From NCBI RefSeq assembly GCF_918797505.1, contig NC_092798.1, positions 6,151,501-6,215,500 on the forward strand: a DNA stretch of 64,000 bases, read 5' to 3'. The notes under the pieces were generated by a model, which saw only the letters and a program-made list of their open reading frames with translations, was not told the origin of the DNA and made no database searches. The DNA comes from Bemisia tabaci. Its lineage: Eukaryota; Arthropoda; Insecta; Hemiptera; Aleyrodidae. Shown piece after piece: positions 40,450 to 51,211 of the stretch (position 1 is the first letter of the stretch; the number at the start of each line of letters is the position of its first letter). The position numbers were made by a program, and so were the translations under genes.

Positions 40450-41006
40450 TATTTCTCTCTACATTATTCTTATGTTGTCATGGATTGTTGGAAAACTTCT
40501 TTAATGTGACGGATGAGGAGGATATTTTTGCGGTATCAACTGTGTTACATTTTATATCTTGTAATGAGAATAGTAATATCAGCGACAGCAGCATTAAGGA
40601 GTGGGTTCAAGATGTTCGTTTTAAAAGAGTAGGAAAGCATTCTTGCGATACATTTGAGGCATTAAAAAATTGCAGTTCGAATAAAACTCAAGACGCTGTC
40701 GCGGAATATGTAAAACTTGTTATTTTGGATGGTGAGGAATTATGCAAGATAAATACTACCGTAGAGAATTCAAGAGAAAACGAATTCCTTGTTTTCTTTG
40801 TTAATTTAAATCTGGCAACAAATGCGCTGGAAGAAGAAAATGTTGGTATATTGGTTAAAATATTTATCGTTTTTAAATTGCTGTTTAAATTTGTATTCAT
40901 TTCTTTGGGTGTTGTTGTTACAATAATGTTCATATTGGTCTGCATCTACCATGTACAGTTCGGTAATCATTTTAAATGCCAGCGTCATACTTCAAGTCCT
41001 GTCTAA
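40419..41006 (+). CDS. Putative type I membrane glycoprotein (right copy)
   Basis: Identical 195-residue product to the minus-strand copy at 23244-23831: signal-peptide-like N-terminus, several N-glycosylation sequons, long C-terminal hydrophobic span and short cytoplasmic tail. It begins inside the integrase gene (31-nt overlap) and is the outermost gene of the right arm. No homologue is recognised. Confidence 0.75.
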   Translation: MDPSKSFRDLIFLSTLFLCCHGLLENFFNVTDEEDIFAVSTVLHFISCNENSNISDSSIKEWVQDVRFKRVGKHSCDTFEALKNCSSNKTQDAVAEYVKLVILDGEELCKINTTVENSRENEFLVFFVNLNLATNALEEENVGILVKIFIVFKLLFKFVFISLGVVVTIMFILVCIYHVQFGNHFKCQRHTSSPV

Positions 41007-41109
41007 TGCATAAATTTATTGTAATGTAATTGTGTGATATATGTTGATTATTAAAAAGAACTTCAATAGGCATTCATTATTATTTTTTAATTTTTTTTTT
41101 TTTTTTTTT

Positions 41110-41677
41110 ATGATCGGTTAAAGCCGGTCGTGGTACTACCGATAATACTGTGTAATTATCGGTTGAGTTCACCTGATGAGCTGTAACAACAGCGAAACCG
41201 TGCTTCAATCACTTCAATTCATAAGAAGTGTCTCGTGAGAATCGGAATTTTCGGTAAGCTTTATTTAACGAATGGTTGTGGTACTATCCTATTTTGATTA
41301 AGTCCACCTGATGAGCTGTAATAACAGTGAAACCTCAGACACATAGTTTTCGTAACATGGTTGTGGTACTACCTATAATGTATTTATCGGTTGAGTTCGC
41401 CTGATGAGTTGTAACAACAACGAAACCATGTTGCAATCGCTTCAATTCACAAGAAAGTAGTCACATTATATTGTGAGAATCGGTGAGCTGTATTTATAAA
41501 ATGGTTGTGGTACTATCTTATTGTGATTAAGTCCACCTGATGAGCTGTAACAACAGTGAAACCTCCTTCCTATAATGTTGGTAAAGTAGGTTAAAGACGG
41601 TCGTGGCACTACCGATAATACAATGTGATTATGGGTTAAGTTCACCTGATGAGCTGTAACAACAGCGAAACCGTGCT
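41110..41677. repeat. Five degenerate subterminal repeats (right end)
   Basis: Inverted counterpart of 22573-23140. Here the core reads CACCTGATGAGCTGTAAC followed by AACAGCGAAACC, in five copies between the membrane-protein gene and the right terminus. Confidence 0.8.
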
Positions 41678-41874
41678 CCAATCTTCGTGGGTAAGTAAAT
41701 CATTTGTATTCAATATTTAGATGTGAAATGAGTAGCTACAAATGATCAGATGCGATTCGTGATAGTCAATATGCGACGTAATTTTGTGTGTGTGTGTGAT
41801 AGGAGGAATGGAATGTACATCCATGCAGTTCGTTTGGTTTATTTTACACTATGTGAGTAAAAAAACATTCTACT

Positions 41875-41880
41875 TAAATC
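41875..41880. repeat. Right 6-bp target-site duplication (TAAATC)
   Basis: Partner of the TAAATC at 22370-22375, directly after the terminal CATTCTACT. Confidence 0.85.
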
Positions 41881-42047
41881 ACCAATTCTCTTGGAAGAAG
41901 ACATGAGCCGACCCCCGACATGAGTGAAACTGCCGTAGGACCCATGCTAGGGTAGAAGGGTGACACGTGTTGTGAGCAGGTAGGGATGGGTTTACGTGGA
42001 GAGGGAAACGGAAAATCAGAGGGTGGGAGGTCCCCCAACCATATGAC

Positions 42048-42580
42048 TCGTCCAGCGTCAAAAACGCAAATATGTCGTTATCAAATCGAGGTAAATTTTG
42101 CAACTTCGGTCGCGCAAATCGAAAAACGAAGGGGTCTTGGCACATCTAGACCCTATGAGCTTTCATTTAAAACAAATCCGAGGAAAATCGGTCCAGTAGT
42201 TTCCGAGATCGAATTAGCACAAACTGTCCAGCGGCAAAAACGCTAATATGTCGTTATCAAATCGAGGTCAATTTTGCAACGTCGGTCGCGCAAATCGAAA
42301 AACCAAAGGATGTTGGCACGTCTACAGCGTAAGAGCTTTCATTTAAAACAAATCCGAGGAAAATCGGTCCAGTAGTTTCCGAGATCGAATTAGCACGAAC
42401 TGTCCAGCGTCAAAAATGCAAATATGTCGTTATCAAATCGAGGTAAATTTTGCAACGTCGGTCGTGCAAATCGAAAAACTAAGGGATGTTGGCACGTCTA
42501 CAGCGTAAGAGCTTTCATTTAAAACAAATCCGAGGAAAATCGGTCCAGTAGTTTCCGAGATCGAATTAGCACAAACTGTT
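42048..42580. repeat. ~176-bp satellite, three tandem units
   Basis: GTCCAGCG.CAAAAA.GC starts at about 42050, 42227 and 42402; units share AATATGTCGTTATCAAATCG and AGTAGTTTCCGAGATCGAAT. It lies 170 bp right of the element's target-site duplication. Confidence 0.88.
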
Positions 42581-43036
42581 GGAGGCCAAAAAAGGCCTTA
42601 GGATATTAAATATATAGATAGATTTTTAACTTCATTAGAGGAACGAGTGACCTAATTTAAGGAGAAATATCCTCAGATTTACCGCCGAGAAGATTTCCTT
42701 ATGAGTTAATAAAATAAATAATGTTTTCTTAAAGAAGAAAATATGCTTTCATAAGAAGGAAAGTAACTTACATCAAACAGAAACCCGATTTTGTTCTCCT
42801 ATTTTATTCTTGATTCAAAATAAAATCTTCTTGACGGCATACTCAAGAATGTTCCTTTATCTCTCTTATCTCGACTTATTTTGCAAGGAAAGTTCCGTAC
42901 TCTTAAAGGATGCCTGTCATTCCTATTGTTGGTATGTTGGAGTCCCTTCAATTTCGCAAAATACTGTACAACACCTCTATTGTGAAATAGGGAAGCCCTG
43001 TCCTGTGGCACGTGGCACGCTGCGGCGCGGCCAGCC
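42581..43036. other. No recognisable gene
   Basis: Nothing recognised. Confidence 0.4.
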
Positions 43037-43152
43037 AGCCAGTACGGAACGCGCATTGGCGCCTTCAAACCTAAGGGATACCTTAAGCATTGCGCAATGT
43101 GTGAAGTATCTACTTAGGTTTGTAGGCGTCAGTGCGCGTTCCGTGCTGGCAG
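43037..43152. repeat. Small foldback with ~45-bp arms
   Basis: CCAGTACGGAACGCGCATTGG...CTTCAAACCTAAGGGATAC mirrored by GTATCTACTTAGGTTTGTAGG...GCGCGTTCCGTGCTGG. Confidence 0.7.
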
Positions 43153-44163
43153 CACGTCGCATCACTCCGCTTTATGCTAGAGCCTATTTTTTAAACTCGC
43201 GGAGTTAGCGTTTTTCAACTCATGATTTTTATATGTTTGCACGCTCTGCATGGATTACTTCAATTTAAAATGATGAAAAAAAATATAAATATGAAAGGAA
43301 AATTTAATGTGTGTTTTGTAAATATTAAGGTGTTATTAAGGTGTTGTTAAGGTGTTATTTAGATTAAGGTGTTTCCTTGTCGTATTGAATGATTTTCAAA
43401 GCACATTAATTTTTTCTTTTATATCTTGTGATTTTACTGTGCTGCAGCGTGGTGTGAACGCAACCAAACGCTCAAAATAGGACGTATTTGACTCTGAAAC
43501 ATCGATGTGCAAATGGGCTAAAACCGAAGATTGCGTGCTTCTCGGTTTTTTCCCTCTTTTATTCGTTTGTGCATGGTTTCTTTCGACACAACTACTGCTC
43601 ATTGACTTTAATATCAATGCCATCGCTTGGAAAAGGTTTTACAAATATTTGCCACGTTTTAAAAATGTAAATGTTTTTAAAATAAAGTAATATTTTCATT
43701 AAAAAAAAAGTATTTATAAGGTTTATTTTTCATCGAAAATTTTAAGGATGGAAATAAAACCAAATATTCACCCATGACAATTTAAAAAGATTGATCAAAA
43801 GAAGGAAATAACATTTCATTTAAAAAATGAGTTACCACAACAACTCTTCCGTCTCTCTCAATTTTCTCATTTCATTATTGTCAATATAATTTTACATACA
43901 GACTAAAATATGACACCTGGATCAAGTCACTGTCGCTCATTTCACGCGTGGACGTAAACTACTGGACAAAACAGGTGTGCGGACAAATAATCGTTGACGG
44001 AATGCCCTGAAACCGAGTAAATTAGTTCAGTAGGACACTTTCTATATCCTCAGATGTCTCAGCGTAACCTGCGATTTCGGGCGATTCAATCTGGAATTCA
44101 GTCAATCAACAGAGTCCCTTCAATTATTGACCTGACCGGAAAAAACTAACTCAAGGTAACGCA
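43153..44163. other. No recognisable gene
   Basis: Short TTAAGGTGTTA tandem at 43326-43375; nothing else. Confidence 0.4.
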
Positions 44164-44401
44164 CACTGAGAAAAAACTATGGCTTATAAACCTATTAGAG
44201 GTAAATATGGAACACCACTAATAGTAGTACCTCTACATATAATAATAGCACATATACCTTAGTTATGGTACGGGGTACCTTAATTAGGTACAGAGACCTT
44301 AGTATGGTTCACAGACCGAGAATCATTAGTTTATTTACGACTATTATAGGTGTTCCATATTTACCTCTAATAGGTTTATAAACCATAGTTTTTTCTCAGT
44401 G
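44164..44401. mobile_element. 238-bp TIR element family A (copy 3)
   Basis: CACTGAGAAAAAACTATGG...CATAGTTTTTTCTCAGTG with CA duplicated at 44162-44163 and 44402-44403. Nearly identical to copy 1. Confidence 0.9.
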
Positions 44402-45663
44402 CATAGTAACCTTAAACACGGAATTTTTCAACTGAGTATGGTGGCACACCCTGTATTCATTATTTTCTCGAATTTGAGGGATTTTTTCGCCTGTTCGGCT
44501 GACAGCACTGTAATTGCCTGGTGTCCGCTCGCCGCAACTTAACACCGAAAAGCCAGGCTGCCGGATATCGGGAGAAAAACGAATTTCCCGCGGACTCGCA
44601 TGCAGCCGGCGAGATTCCCACCGAGCTGGCGCTGCGGGTTGCAGCCACGGAGCAGCGACGGCGCAGCTGCAACATTGATTAATGAAGTCTAGACAAAGAC
44701 AATTTATCATCGCCCGCGTCCAATTCGCATCTCGGCCTACGACATCGACCATCGATTTTTTCTGATTTGAAACTATGCTAAAGAATCGATTATCAAGCTG
44801 ATCGTTGCGAACATCAGGCTAATCGATATTTTTCACTGGTTTAAATGGCAGATCAATCGATTTATCGCAAAGCACAACGCGCCTCTGTCCAATCCGCGTC
44901 CCGGCCTACGCGATATTGAGACGCGGCTCGGTTCCCGTCCACACGCCGTTACTTCTCGAAAGTAACGGCGTATTTAAATATTAGAATGAGCCTCATTGCC
45001 CGTATGAAACCATGCTTTTCAGGGCTCACGTGAAAATTGGGTTACGTCCTTACGTCAAAACGACGATTTACGCCCCCGAGTGTTACAGGCGCCCCCGCCG
45101 CGTCTATTACGTATGAGAACCTCGAGTATTAGTAACTAGGTTATACAGGGTGACTCAGGATTGATACTCAGATTTCAAGGGTCAAGTGGACTGAATTTAA
45201 CTGATGGGAACAAGTCATGTCAAATCAGAGCGGAGGAAGAGACGTACGAAGTTATCTTCTTCCTTAATTGAACACATTTATGCTAAGGAACTATGTGGAT
45301 AGAGATTGCGTGTAACATAGTTCCTTATAGCATAAGTATGTCCAATAGGGAAATCAGAAAGTGGTATTTTAAACTGACATCGTAGTTTTTCAGACGAACT
45401 ATTTTTACCATTCATCAACCAACTAACCATTTTTGTTTGCATATAAGTCTAAATTTTCTTTTTCTTCTTCCTTTTCAGGTAAATTGCTGCCCTGTTTCCC
45501 TGTTCGAGCGAGGATGCATGCTAGTACGTATTATTAATCGATCAGTCTCACCCACTTTGTTTATTTCAGACTTATTCCTAATGCGCTCATCGTGATTTTT
45601 TAGCCTTTTTCTACAAGAAAGAATTCTTCTCTTTGCTCTAGCTGAAGTTTGTAACTGGATAAT
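44402..45663. other. Gene-free; contains a family I relic
   Basis: ATCGATTTTTTCTGATTTG, AAAGAATCGATTATCAAGC, GATCGTTGCGAACATC and ATTTATCGCAAAGCAC at 44750-44875 form a reversed family I copy. AAGGAACTATGT...ACATAGTTCCTT at 45292-45328 is a small hairpin. Confidence 0.5.
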
Positions 45664-45890
45664 TCTGCCGTGTCAATGAAAAACGCCGTATCAAAATTCG
45701 AGTTGTCAAATTTCTTTCGATAAAATGTTGTTGTCGAGGAAAGTCATGATTACTTTTCTTTGAACTTTGCAGGAACTTTAGGTGAAATTACGAAGAAAAG
45801 TATCCGACAAATTGAAAGAAAAATATTCATAAGTATACCAGGTTTGGCAACGTATAAAGGCTCATTCGTTGTTTTTCCTAAGCATAGGAG
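45664..45890. mobile_element. TIR element family D (copy 3, degraded)
   Basis: CTGCCGTGTCAATGAAAAACGCCG...GTTTGGCAACGTATAAAGGC...GTTTTTCCTAAGCA. Confidence 0.6.
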
Positions 45891-45979
45891 CATTCCCTTG
45901 ATCAATAAATCCGTGTCTCAGCCATGATGTATCGATTACCTCTATTCAAAATAACGGTTACAACCATCGACCTACTTGA

Positions 45980-46475
45980 ATGGAGATGTTACATGTGTGA
46001 GGGATTTGCGATTTGACCATTGATTCTTATGTAAAAGTTCGCGAGAAACACGATGGTGCCACTGGTTTTCTCTGAAATCATCTCCCAAGCTCAAACAAAG
46101 CTCTCAAAGTGAGGCCAAAATGGAGGGGATATCCCACCCTACCCTGAGAGTCCAATTCTACATCAAAGCAAACCCTCCATGCAGAGATAGGGAGCAAGTA
46201 CATCAGCAGGGTTGCCGTGTTTTCAGTTTTTGAGTCTCCAAATAAAGTGTAATGTATTTGCTCCCTATCTTTGCATGGAGAGTATGTTTTGATGTAGAGG
46301 TGGACTCTCAGGGTAGGGTGGGATATCCCCTCCATTTTGGCCTCAAGTTGAGAGCTTTTTCTGAGCTTGGGAGTTGATTTCAGAGAAAACCAGTGGTACC
46401 ATCGTGTTCCTCGCGAACTTTTACATAAGAATCAATGGTCAAATCGCAAATCCCCCACACATGCAACATCTCCAT
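45980..46475. mobile_element. Long-TIR element family B (copy 5)
   Basis: ATGGAGATGTTACATGTGTG...ATGCAACATCTCCAT, 496 bp, with the central segment in the same orientation as copy 4. Confidence 0.87.
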
Positions 46476-46840
46476 TGCAAGCCCCAGCACTCTGCGCCAT
46501 AAGAGATCATTAAAATCTATCGATCCTGTCACATCCGATCGCACCGCACCATACGCCGATCGGAAGCCCGCGAAACGGAAGGGGTACGGCTGGGGAGCGA
46601 GGAAAGCTGTTGAATCCGCCGCACTCGGTTCATTATAACTTGGGTAATTTGGCGCCGGATGAGAAGGGTGTAAAAAGGGGGCGGGGGTGGGAATCGGGGG
46701 AGGGCACCCAGTATCCCATAATTAAGAGATTAAGTCAAACATTTAACTGCTAGAGCGCGGGAATTCGTGCACTCGATTTAGCGCCACCCCCCCCCCCCCC
46801 AACCCGCCGCAGCCACCGTTTCCGGATTCCGATCCGCGCT
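46476..46840. other. No recognisable gene
   Basis: GC-rich in part, with a C run at 46788-46801. Confidence 0.4.
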
Positions 46841-47093
46841 CTGCCGTGCTAAGGAAGAACGCCGTATGAACATTCGAGAGTTGCCAGATTTCCTCCGATA
46901 AAATTTTTATTTTTAAGGAGGGTTATGAATATTTTTCCTTGAAATTTGCAGGGACTGTAGGTGAAATTGCGAACAAAATTATCTGACAAATTGGAAGAAA
47001 ATTATTCATATTTTAATCAGGAAATTTGTGCTTTATCAAAGGAAATTTGGCAACGCCTGAAGGTTCATACGGCGTTTTTCCTCAGCACGGCAG
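46841..47093. mobile_element. 253-bp TIR element family D (copy 4)
   Basis: CTGCCGTGCTAAGGAAGAACGCCG...CGGCGTTTTTCCTCAGCACGGCAG; best preserved copy. Confidence 0.85.
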
Positions 47094-47332
47094 CGCAGGC
47101 CTTCTCCTCGCGATGAAATTTATGCCAGGCAGCGTTGCCGGATAGTCCTGAAAATTAGCTGGTTTCTTCATTTAAACCTGTTTTAAATAATACCATTTCT
47201 TCGCATGACCTGGCAACAGGGAGCTGCTTTCTTCGCCCGGCTCTGATTTCATATCACAGCGGTTGATCCGCGCAGGCTTTCTACTCGCGGTGAAATTTAT
47301 GCTAGGCATCGTTGCCAGATATCACTAGAAAT
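47094..47332. repeat. Two-copy direct repeat
   Basis: GCGCAGGCCTTCTCCTCGCG...CAGCGTTGCCGGATA at 47094 and GCGCAGGCTTTCTACTCGCG...CATCGTTGCCAGATA at 47271, about 175 bp apart. Confidence 0.65.
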
Positions 47333-47342
47333 GAGATACAAA

Positions 47343-47816
47343 TTGATGAAATTACCTTTCTCCCGATCACTTTTTATCCGGTTCTCAGACGATAGCTATT
47401 TCGATGATATTAATCATCATCATCAGGTCACTTCGACTTCGACTTCGGTAAACACTAACAGTCACATCTTATATTGTTAAAATTTACTAAAATTTACTAA
47501 GATTTACTAAAATTTACTATAAAACACTTTAAAAACTCGTGGGTGCACCCGTCGCGAACGCGTTCTTATCACGAAGTTCTTGTCACGTGATAAGAACGCG
47601 TTCGCGACGGGTGCACCCACGAGTTTTTAAAGTGTTTTATAGTAAATTTTAGTAAATCTTAGTAAATTTTAGTAAATTTTAACAATATAAGATGTGACTG
47701 TTAGTGTTTACCGAAGTCGAAGTCGAAGTGACCTGATGATGATGATTAATATCATCGAAATAGCTATCGTCTAAGAACCGGATAAAAAGTGATCGGGAGA
47801 AAGGTAATTTCATCAA
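47343..47816. repeat. 474-bp almost perfect hairpin
   Basis: Arms 47343-47573 and 47586-47816 (231 bp each) are reverse complements with one mismatch noticed (CTCAGACG versus CGTCTAAG); the loop is 12 nt. The arms include AAAATTTACT tandem units and GTGGGTGCACCCGTCGCGAAC. A 13-bp direct repeat GAGATACAAATTG overlaps the left end (47333-47345) and lies 40 bp past the right end (47856-47868). Confidence 0.92.
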
Positions 47817-47893
47817 CATAATGCAGCCCGATAAAAATAAGTTCAACTTTAAATTGAGATACAAATTGTTAAGAGCAGCCCGAGACAATGATA

Positions 47894-48246
47894 ACAGTGG
47901 AAAAACAAGGGGGAAAACGGTAAACAAGGCTAAAATTCACAATCAATAAAAACAGAGACGTTTCGACTCAAAACTGAATCATTTTCAGTCGGAAATACAA
48001 TAAAAATTTTAAAAACCTATGAAAACCTGAGCCCTACATGGTGGTGGCTGGGATCTGAGAAAAAGAGGGGGGGGGGAAATCTAGGGTTCAGTAAAGTCCA
48101 TGTAGGGATCAGGTTTTCATCGTTTTTTTAAAATTTTTATCGTATTTCCGACTGATAATGACTCAGTTTTGAGTCAAAACGCCTCGGTTTTTAGTAATTG
48201 TGTATTTTAGCGTTGTTTCCCGTTTTCCCTCTTGTTTTTCTACTGG
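47894..48246. mobile_element. ~350-bp TIR element with ~150-bp arms
   Basis: CAGTGGAAAAACAAGGGGGAAAACGG, GACTCAAAACTGAATCATT and CAGTCGGAAATACAATAAAAATTTT are mirrored by AAAATTTTTATCGTATTTCCG, ACTCAGTTTTGAGTC and CCGTTTTCCCTCTTG...CTACTGG. Confidence 0.83.
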
Positions 48247-49819
48247 AAATGAGCCGATTTCCTCATTCGAACCCGCATTGAATATTCAAATGCTTTCACA
48301 TAAACTGGTAACAGGGCATTGCTTCCATGTCACAAGAACTCACATGACAGCCGTAGGTGCATGAGAGCCAATGAAAACAGTGCTTTTAAGAGGAATGCCG
48401 CCTTCATCTGCCGATTTCGAACCTGAAAATGTGTCTGTTGTGTGTCCAACACGCTACCACAAAAGCACGCAGAAGATAGCACGCACTGCTGTCTTGCCAA
48501 ATATTAACCTAACATGAAACTGAATTTTAACTTTTTCATGTACTTTGAAATATGTAATTACATGTAATTTAAAATAAAATTGGTCGAGTTTTAATCCCCC
48601 AAATGATTTTTAAGAGTCTGTCGAATGATTGGTTGCGATTTGACAAAGAATGGAGGCTTCTTTCAATAAAATGTTCCACTCAGAAGCTTCTAGGCCCATT
48701 TTCTCAAAACTTCATTTTTGACTTACCGCTCTCTTCGCTATCACGGTAGTATCGCTGTCTTACGCCCCTCCCCCCCCCCCCCCCCCCCCAAGCAGTTTCA
48801 GTTCACTTGGAAAGCTAGTATATATGTCTACTTTTCCTGTGCAGATAGTTAAAAGCCCGTAGGTCGAAATTTGATTAAAAGTATGCTCGAGTAATGCCTC
48901 GATTCCAAACCTGAATACTTCCCCCTGCATGCGTTGCAGACACAGGATTATGGACGGAGCTCTTCAATTGGCGATTACTGCATCGCGGAATGCAATTTTG
49001 ATTTGGCAGCCGGCATGCACCGCTGCGGTGCCAAATTGGACCGAATTTAGGGCGTGTTTTACTTGCTTTGTTCGAAGGTTTGACTTGCTTCGCAAATTGA
49101 CAACCGCGGAAAGGGTTTATCCTGGAATCGGTGTCTTTATTTAATTCCCTTCCACGCCGATGAGGAAGAGACAGTTTTGGAGAACGCAGCAAAGTAGGAC
49201 ACTGAGCAGGGACTTGTTACTCAGAAAAACCACACTAGAAATTTTTAATTTTTAATTTTTAATTTTTTTCCCCCCAGAGTGTACCCAAGAATAACATTTG
49301 ACTAAGGAATAACTTTGCGTCTTCTGGTTTGCCTCCTTATTCTTTTTTATTCAATTTTGACTTGTCAGTTTTCTCCAAAATGAATTTGGGGACACTCTTT
49401 ATGACGGTCTCTTTAGGTGCTTATAGGAGCGGTTCCAGCATCAGTCTAAAAATCATATTAATAAAAACCTGCAGCTCTTTAACAACACAAAATAATCAAA
49501 ATACTGATTCAGCAGTACGATGATTATAATTGACGTATTTTTAGTTGTTTAAAGTATGAATCTCTTTGTAAACATTTAAACTAATCCCACGTTCAATATT
49601 AATTTGATATACCCTCGGGCAACACCGCCGTAGCTTTAATTTTAATTACGCTCGTTAGATTTTTATGGTTTGCGTATTTTTTTTCCTCCGAGGAATGGTG
49701 CCAATATTTCTAGGTATTTAGAGTTTTTTAGCACTTGATGCCGTATTTATAGTCGCTCCTTAAACTTAAAGGCCTTCTCCTTGAGCTATAAGAAACATGT
49801 ATGTGAAGGAGGTCTTAAT
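48247..49819. other. No recognisable gene
   Basis: C20 run at 48770-48789. Small frames at 48875-49192 (both strands) match nothing known. Confidence 0.4.
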
Positions 49820-51058
49820 ATTTTGCAAAAAGGAACCAAGAGCATTCCAATGTTGCTAGGATGGAGGGTATGGATTCGATCGACATGAATCGATCGAAAA
49901 GTGAAAACGTGAATCGATCGACGTGAATCGATCGACACCGATTCGATCGACAACCATGAATGGATCGACAAACCCCGTGAATCGATCGACAAACCCCGTG
50001 AATCGATCGACAAGCCCGTGAATGGATCGACAAGCCCGTGAATGGATCGACAAACCCGTGAATGGATCGACAAACCCGTGAGTCGATCGACAAACCCGTG
50101 AGTCGATCGACAAACCCGTGAGTCGATCGACAAACCCGTGAGTCGATCGACAAATCCGTGAATCGATCGACAAACCCGTGAGTCGATCGACAAACCCCGT
50201 GAATCGATCGACAAGCCCGTGAATGGATCGACAAACCTGTGAATCGATCGACAAGCCCGTGAATGGATCGACAAGCCCGTGAATGGATCGACAAACCCGT
50301 GAGTCGATCGACAAACCCGTGAGTCGATCGACAAACCCGTGAGTCGATCGACAAATCCGTGAATCGATCGACAAACCCGTGAGTCGATCGACAAACCCCC
50401 TGAATCGATCGACAAACACCGTGAATCGATCGACAAGCCCGTGAATCGATCGACAAACCCGTGAATGGATCGACAAACCCGTGAGTCGATCGACAAACCC
50501 GTGGATCGATCGACAAACCCGTGAATCGATCGACAAGCCCGTGAATCGATCGAATTTTGTCGATCGAATCGGTGTCGATCGATTCACGTCGATCGATTCA
50601 CGTTTTGATTTTTCGATCCATTCATGTCGATCGAATCGATCCGGGTGTTTTTGAATTAACTGTCGATCGAATCGGTGTCGATCGATTCATGTCGATCGAT
50701 TCACGTTTTCATTTTTCGATCGATTCATGTCGATCGAATCGACACCGGTTTTTTACCAATTTGTCGATCGAATCGGTGTCGATCGATTCACGTCGATCGA
50801 TTCACGTTTTCACTTTTCGATCGATTCATGTCGATCGAATCCATACCCTCCGCTAGGATTGTGCAACTTACATGTGTTGAAAAACAGTGCTGGAATCATG
50901 CAAGAAATTAAATTTACAAAGGTAATTTTCGTCTCTATTTTTAGGGTTTATTGGGAGTAAAGATAACACTTGTTTAGGTGATCAGTTTATATTCACAAGT
51001 TAATAGAAGTTGCATAATCTTGGTGACATTGGAATGTTCTTGGTTCCTTTTTGCAAAA
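49820..51058. mobile_element. Foldback element with satellite core
   Basis: Outer arms TTTTGCAAAAAGGAACCAAG...CATTCCAATGT and its mirror (51026-51058). Inner arms GGAGGGTATGGATTCGATCG...GTGAATCGATCGACGTG are mirrored at 50760-50850. The core is the 20-bp satellite. Confidence 0.8.
49966..50552. repeat. 20-bp satellite, roughly 28 units
   Basis: Unit ATCGATCGACAAACCCGTGA with AGTCGATC and ATGGATC variants and occasional 21-bp units. It reads open in three frames on the minus strand (CRSIHGFVD-type repeats), which is a by-product of the unit, not genes. Confidence 0.93.
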
Positions 51059-51066
51059 TGCAATCC

Positions 51067-51211
51067 AATTGGACCTCATTTTACAATTTGTAACTATAAT
51101 TCTTAGTTCAGTTTAGAGGCACCGGATGTGTCATTAGTTCTCCTGCGCACTAAAAAGTTTTTACGGATGAGCCAGAAATTGTAGTTTCCGATGGCAAAAT
51201 ATAGTCCAATG
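51067..51211. mobile_element. ~140-bp TIR element family H (copy 5)
   Basis: TTGGACCTCATTTTACAATTTG mirrored by CGATGGCAAAATATAGTCCAA. Confidence 0.7.

Larger units (their letters stand above)
22376..41874. mobile_element. Palindromic Polinton/Maverick-like element lacking DNA polymerase
   Basis: Seen: both ends carry the same terminus in inverted orientation (AGTAGAATG at the left, CATTCTACT at the right), and the element is flanked by a perfect 6-bp direct repeat TAAATC. Polintons are known for 6-bp target-site duplications, terminal inverted repeats and 5'-AG ends, so the whole 19.5 kb was probably inserted by the encoded integrase as one molecule. The arms are about 8.19 kb and nearly identical; every left/right feature pair sums to 64249, or 64250 outside a 1-nt insertion at about 38900. 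The gene set (protease, penton, MCP, ATPase, integrase) is the Polinton/adintovirus virion module. PolB is absent, including from the 3.1-kb centre, so replication would need a polymerase in trans. Confidence 0.9.
33688..41874. repeat. Right 8.19-kb gene-bearing terminal inverted repeat
   Basis: Mirror copy of 22376-30561, with its genes on the plus strand. It differs by an extra A in a run at about 38897-38903 that breaks the fibre frame. This arm adjoins the TATA/Inr promoter in the unique centre, so it is the better candidate for an expressed copy. Confidence 0.93.

Noticed and set aside
22376..41874. The palindrome as a pure assembly artefact
   Set aside because: The exact 6-bp duplication, the unique 3.1-kb centre and the small arm differences favour a real structure, though long reads are still needed.
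49966..50552. CRISPR-like array
   Set aside because: No unique spacers; units are contiguous and the context is eukaryotic.
49786..50587. Three overlapping minus-strand frames of 233-243 codons with CRSIHGFVD-type repeats
   Set aside because: They are the 20-bp satellite read in three phases; no start context or non-repeat domain.
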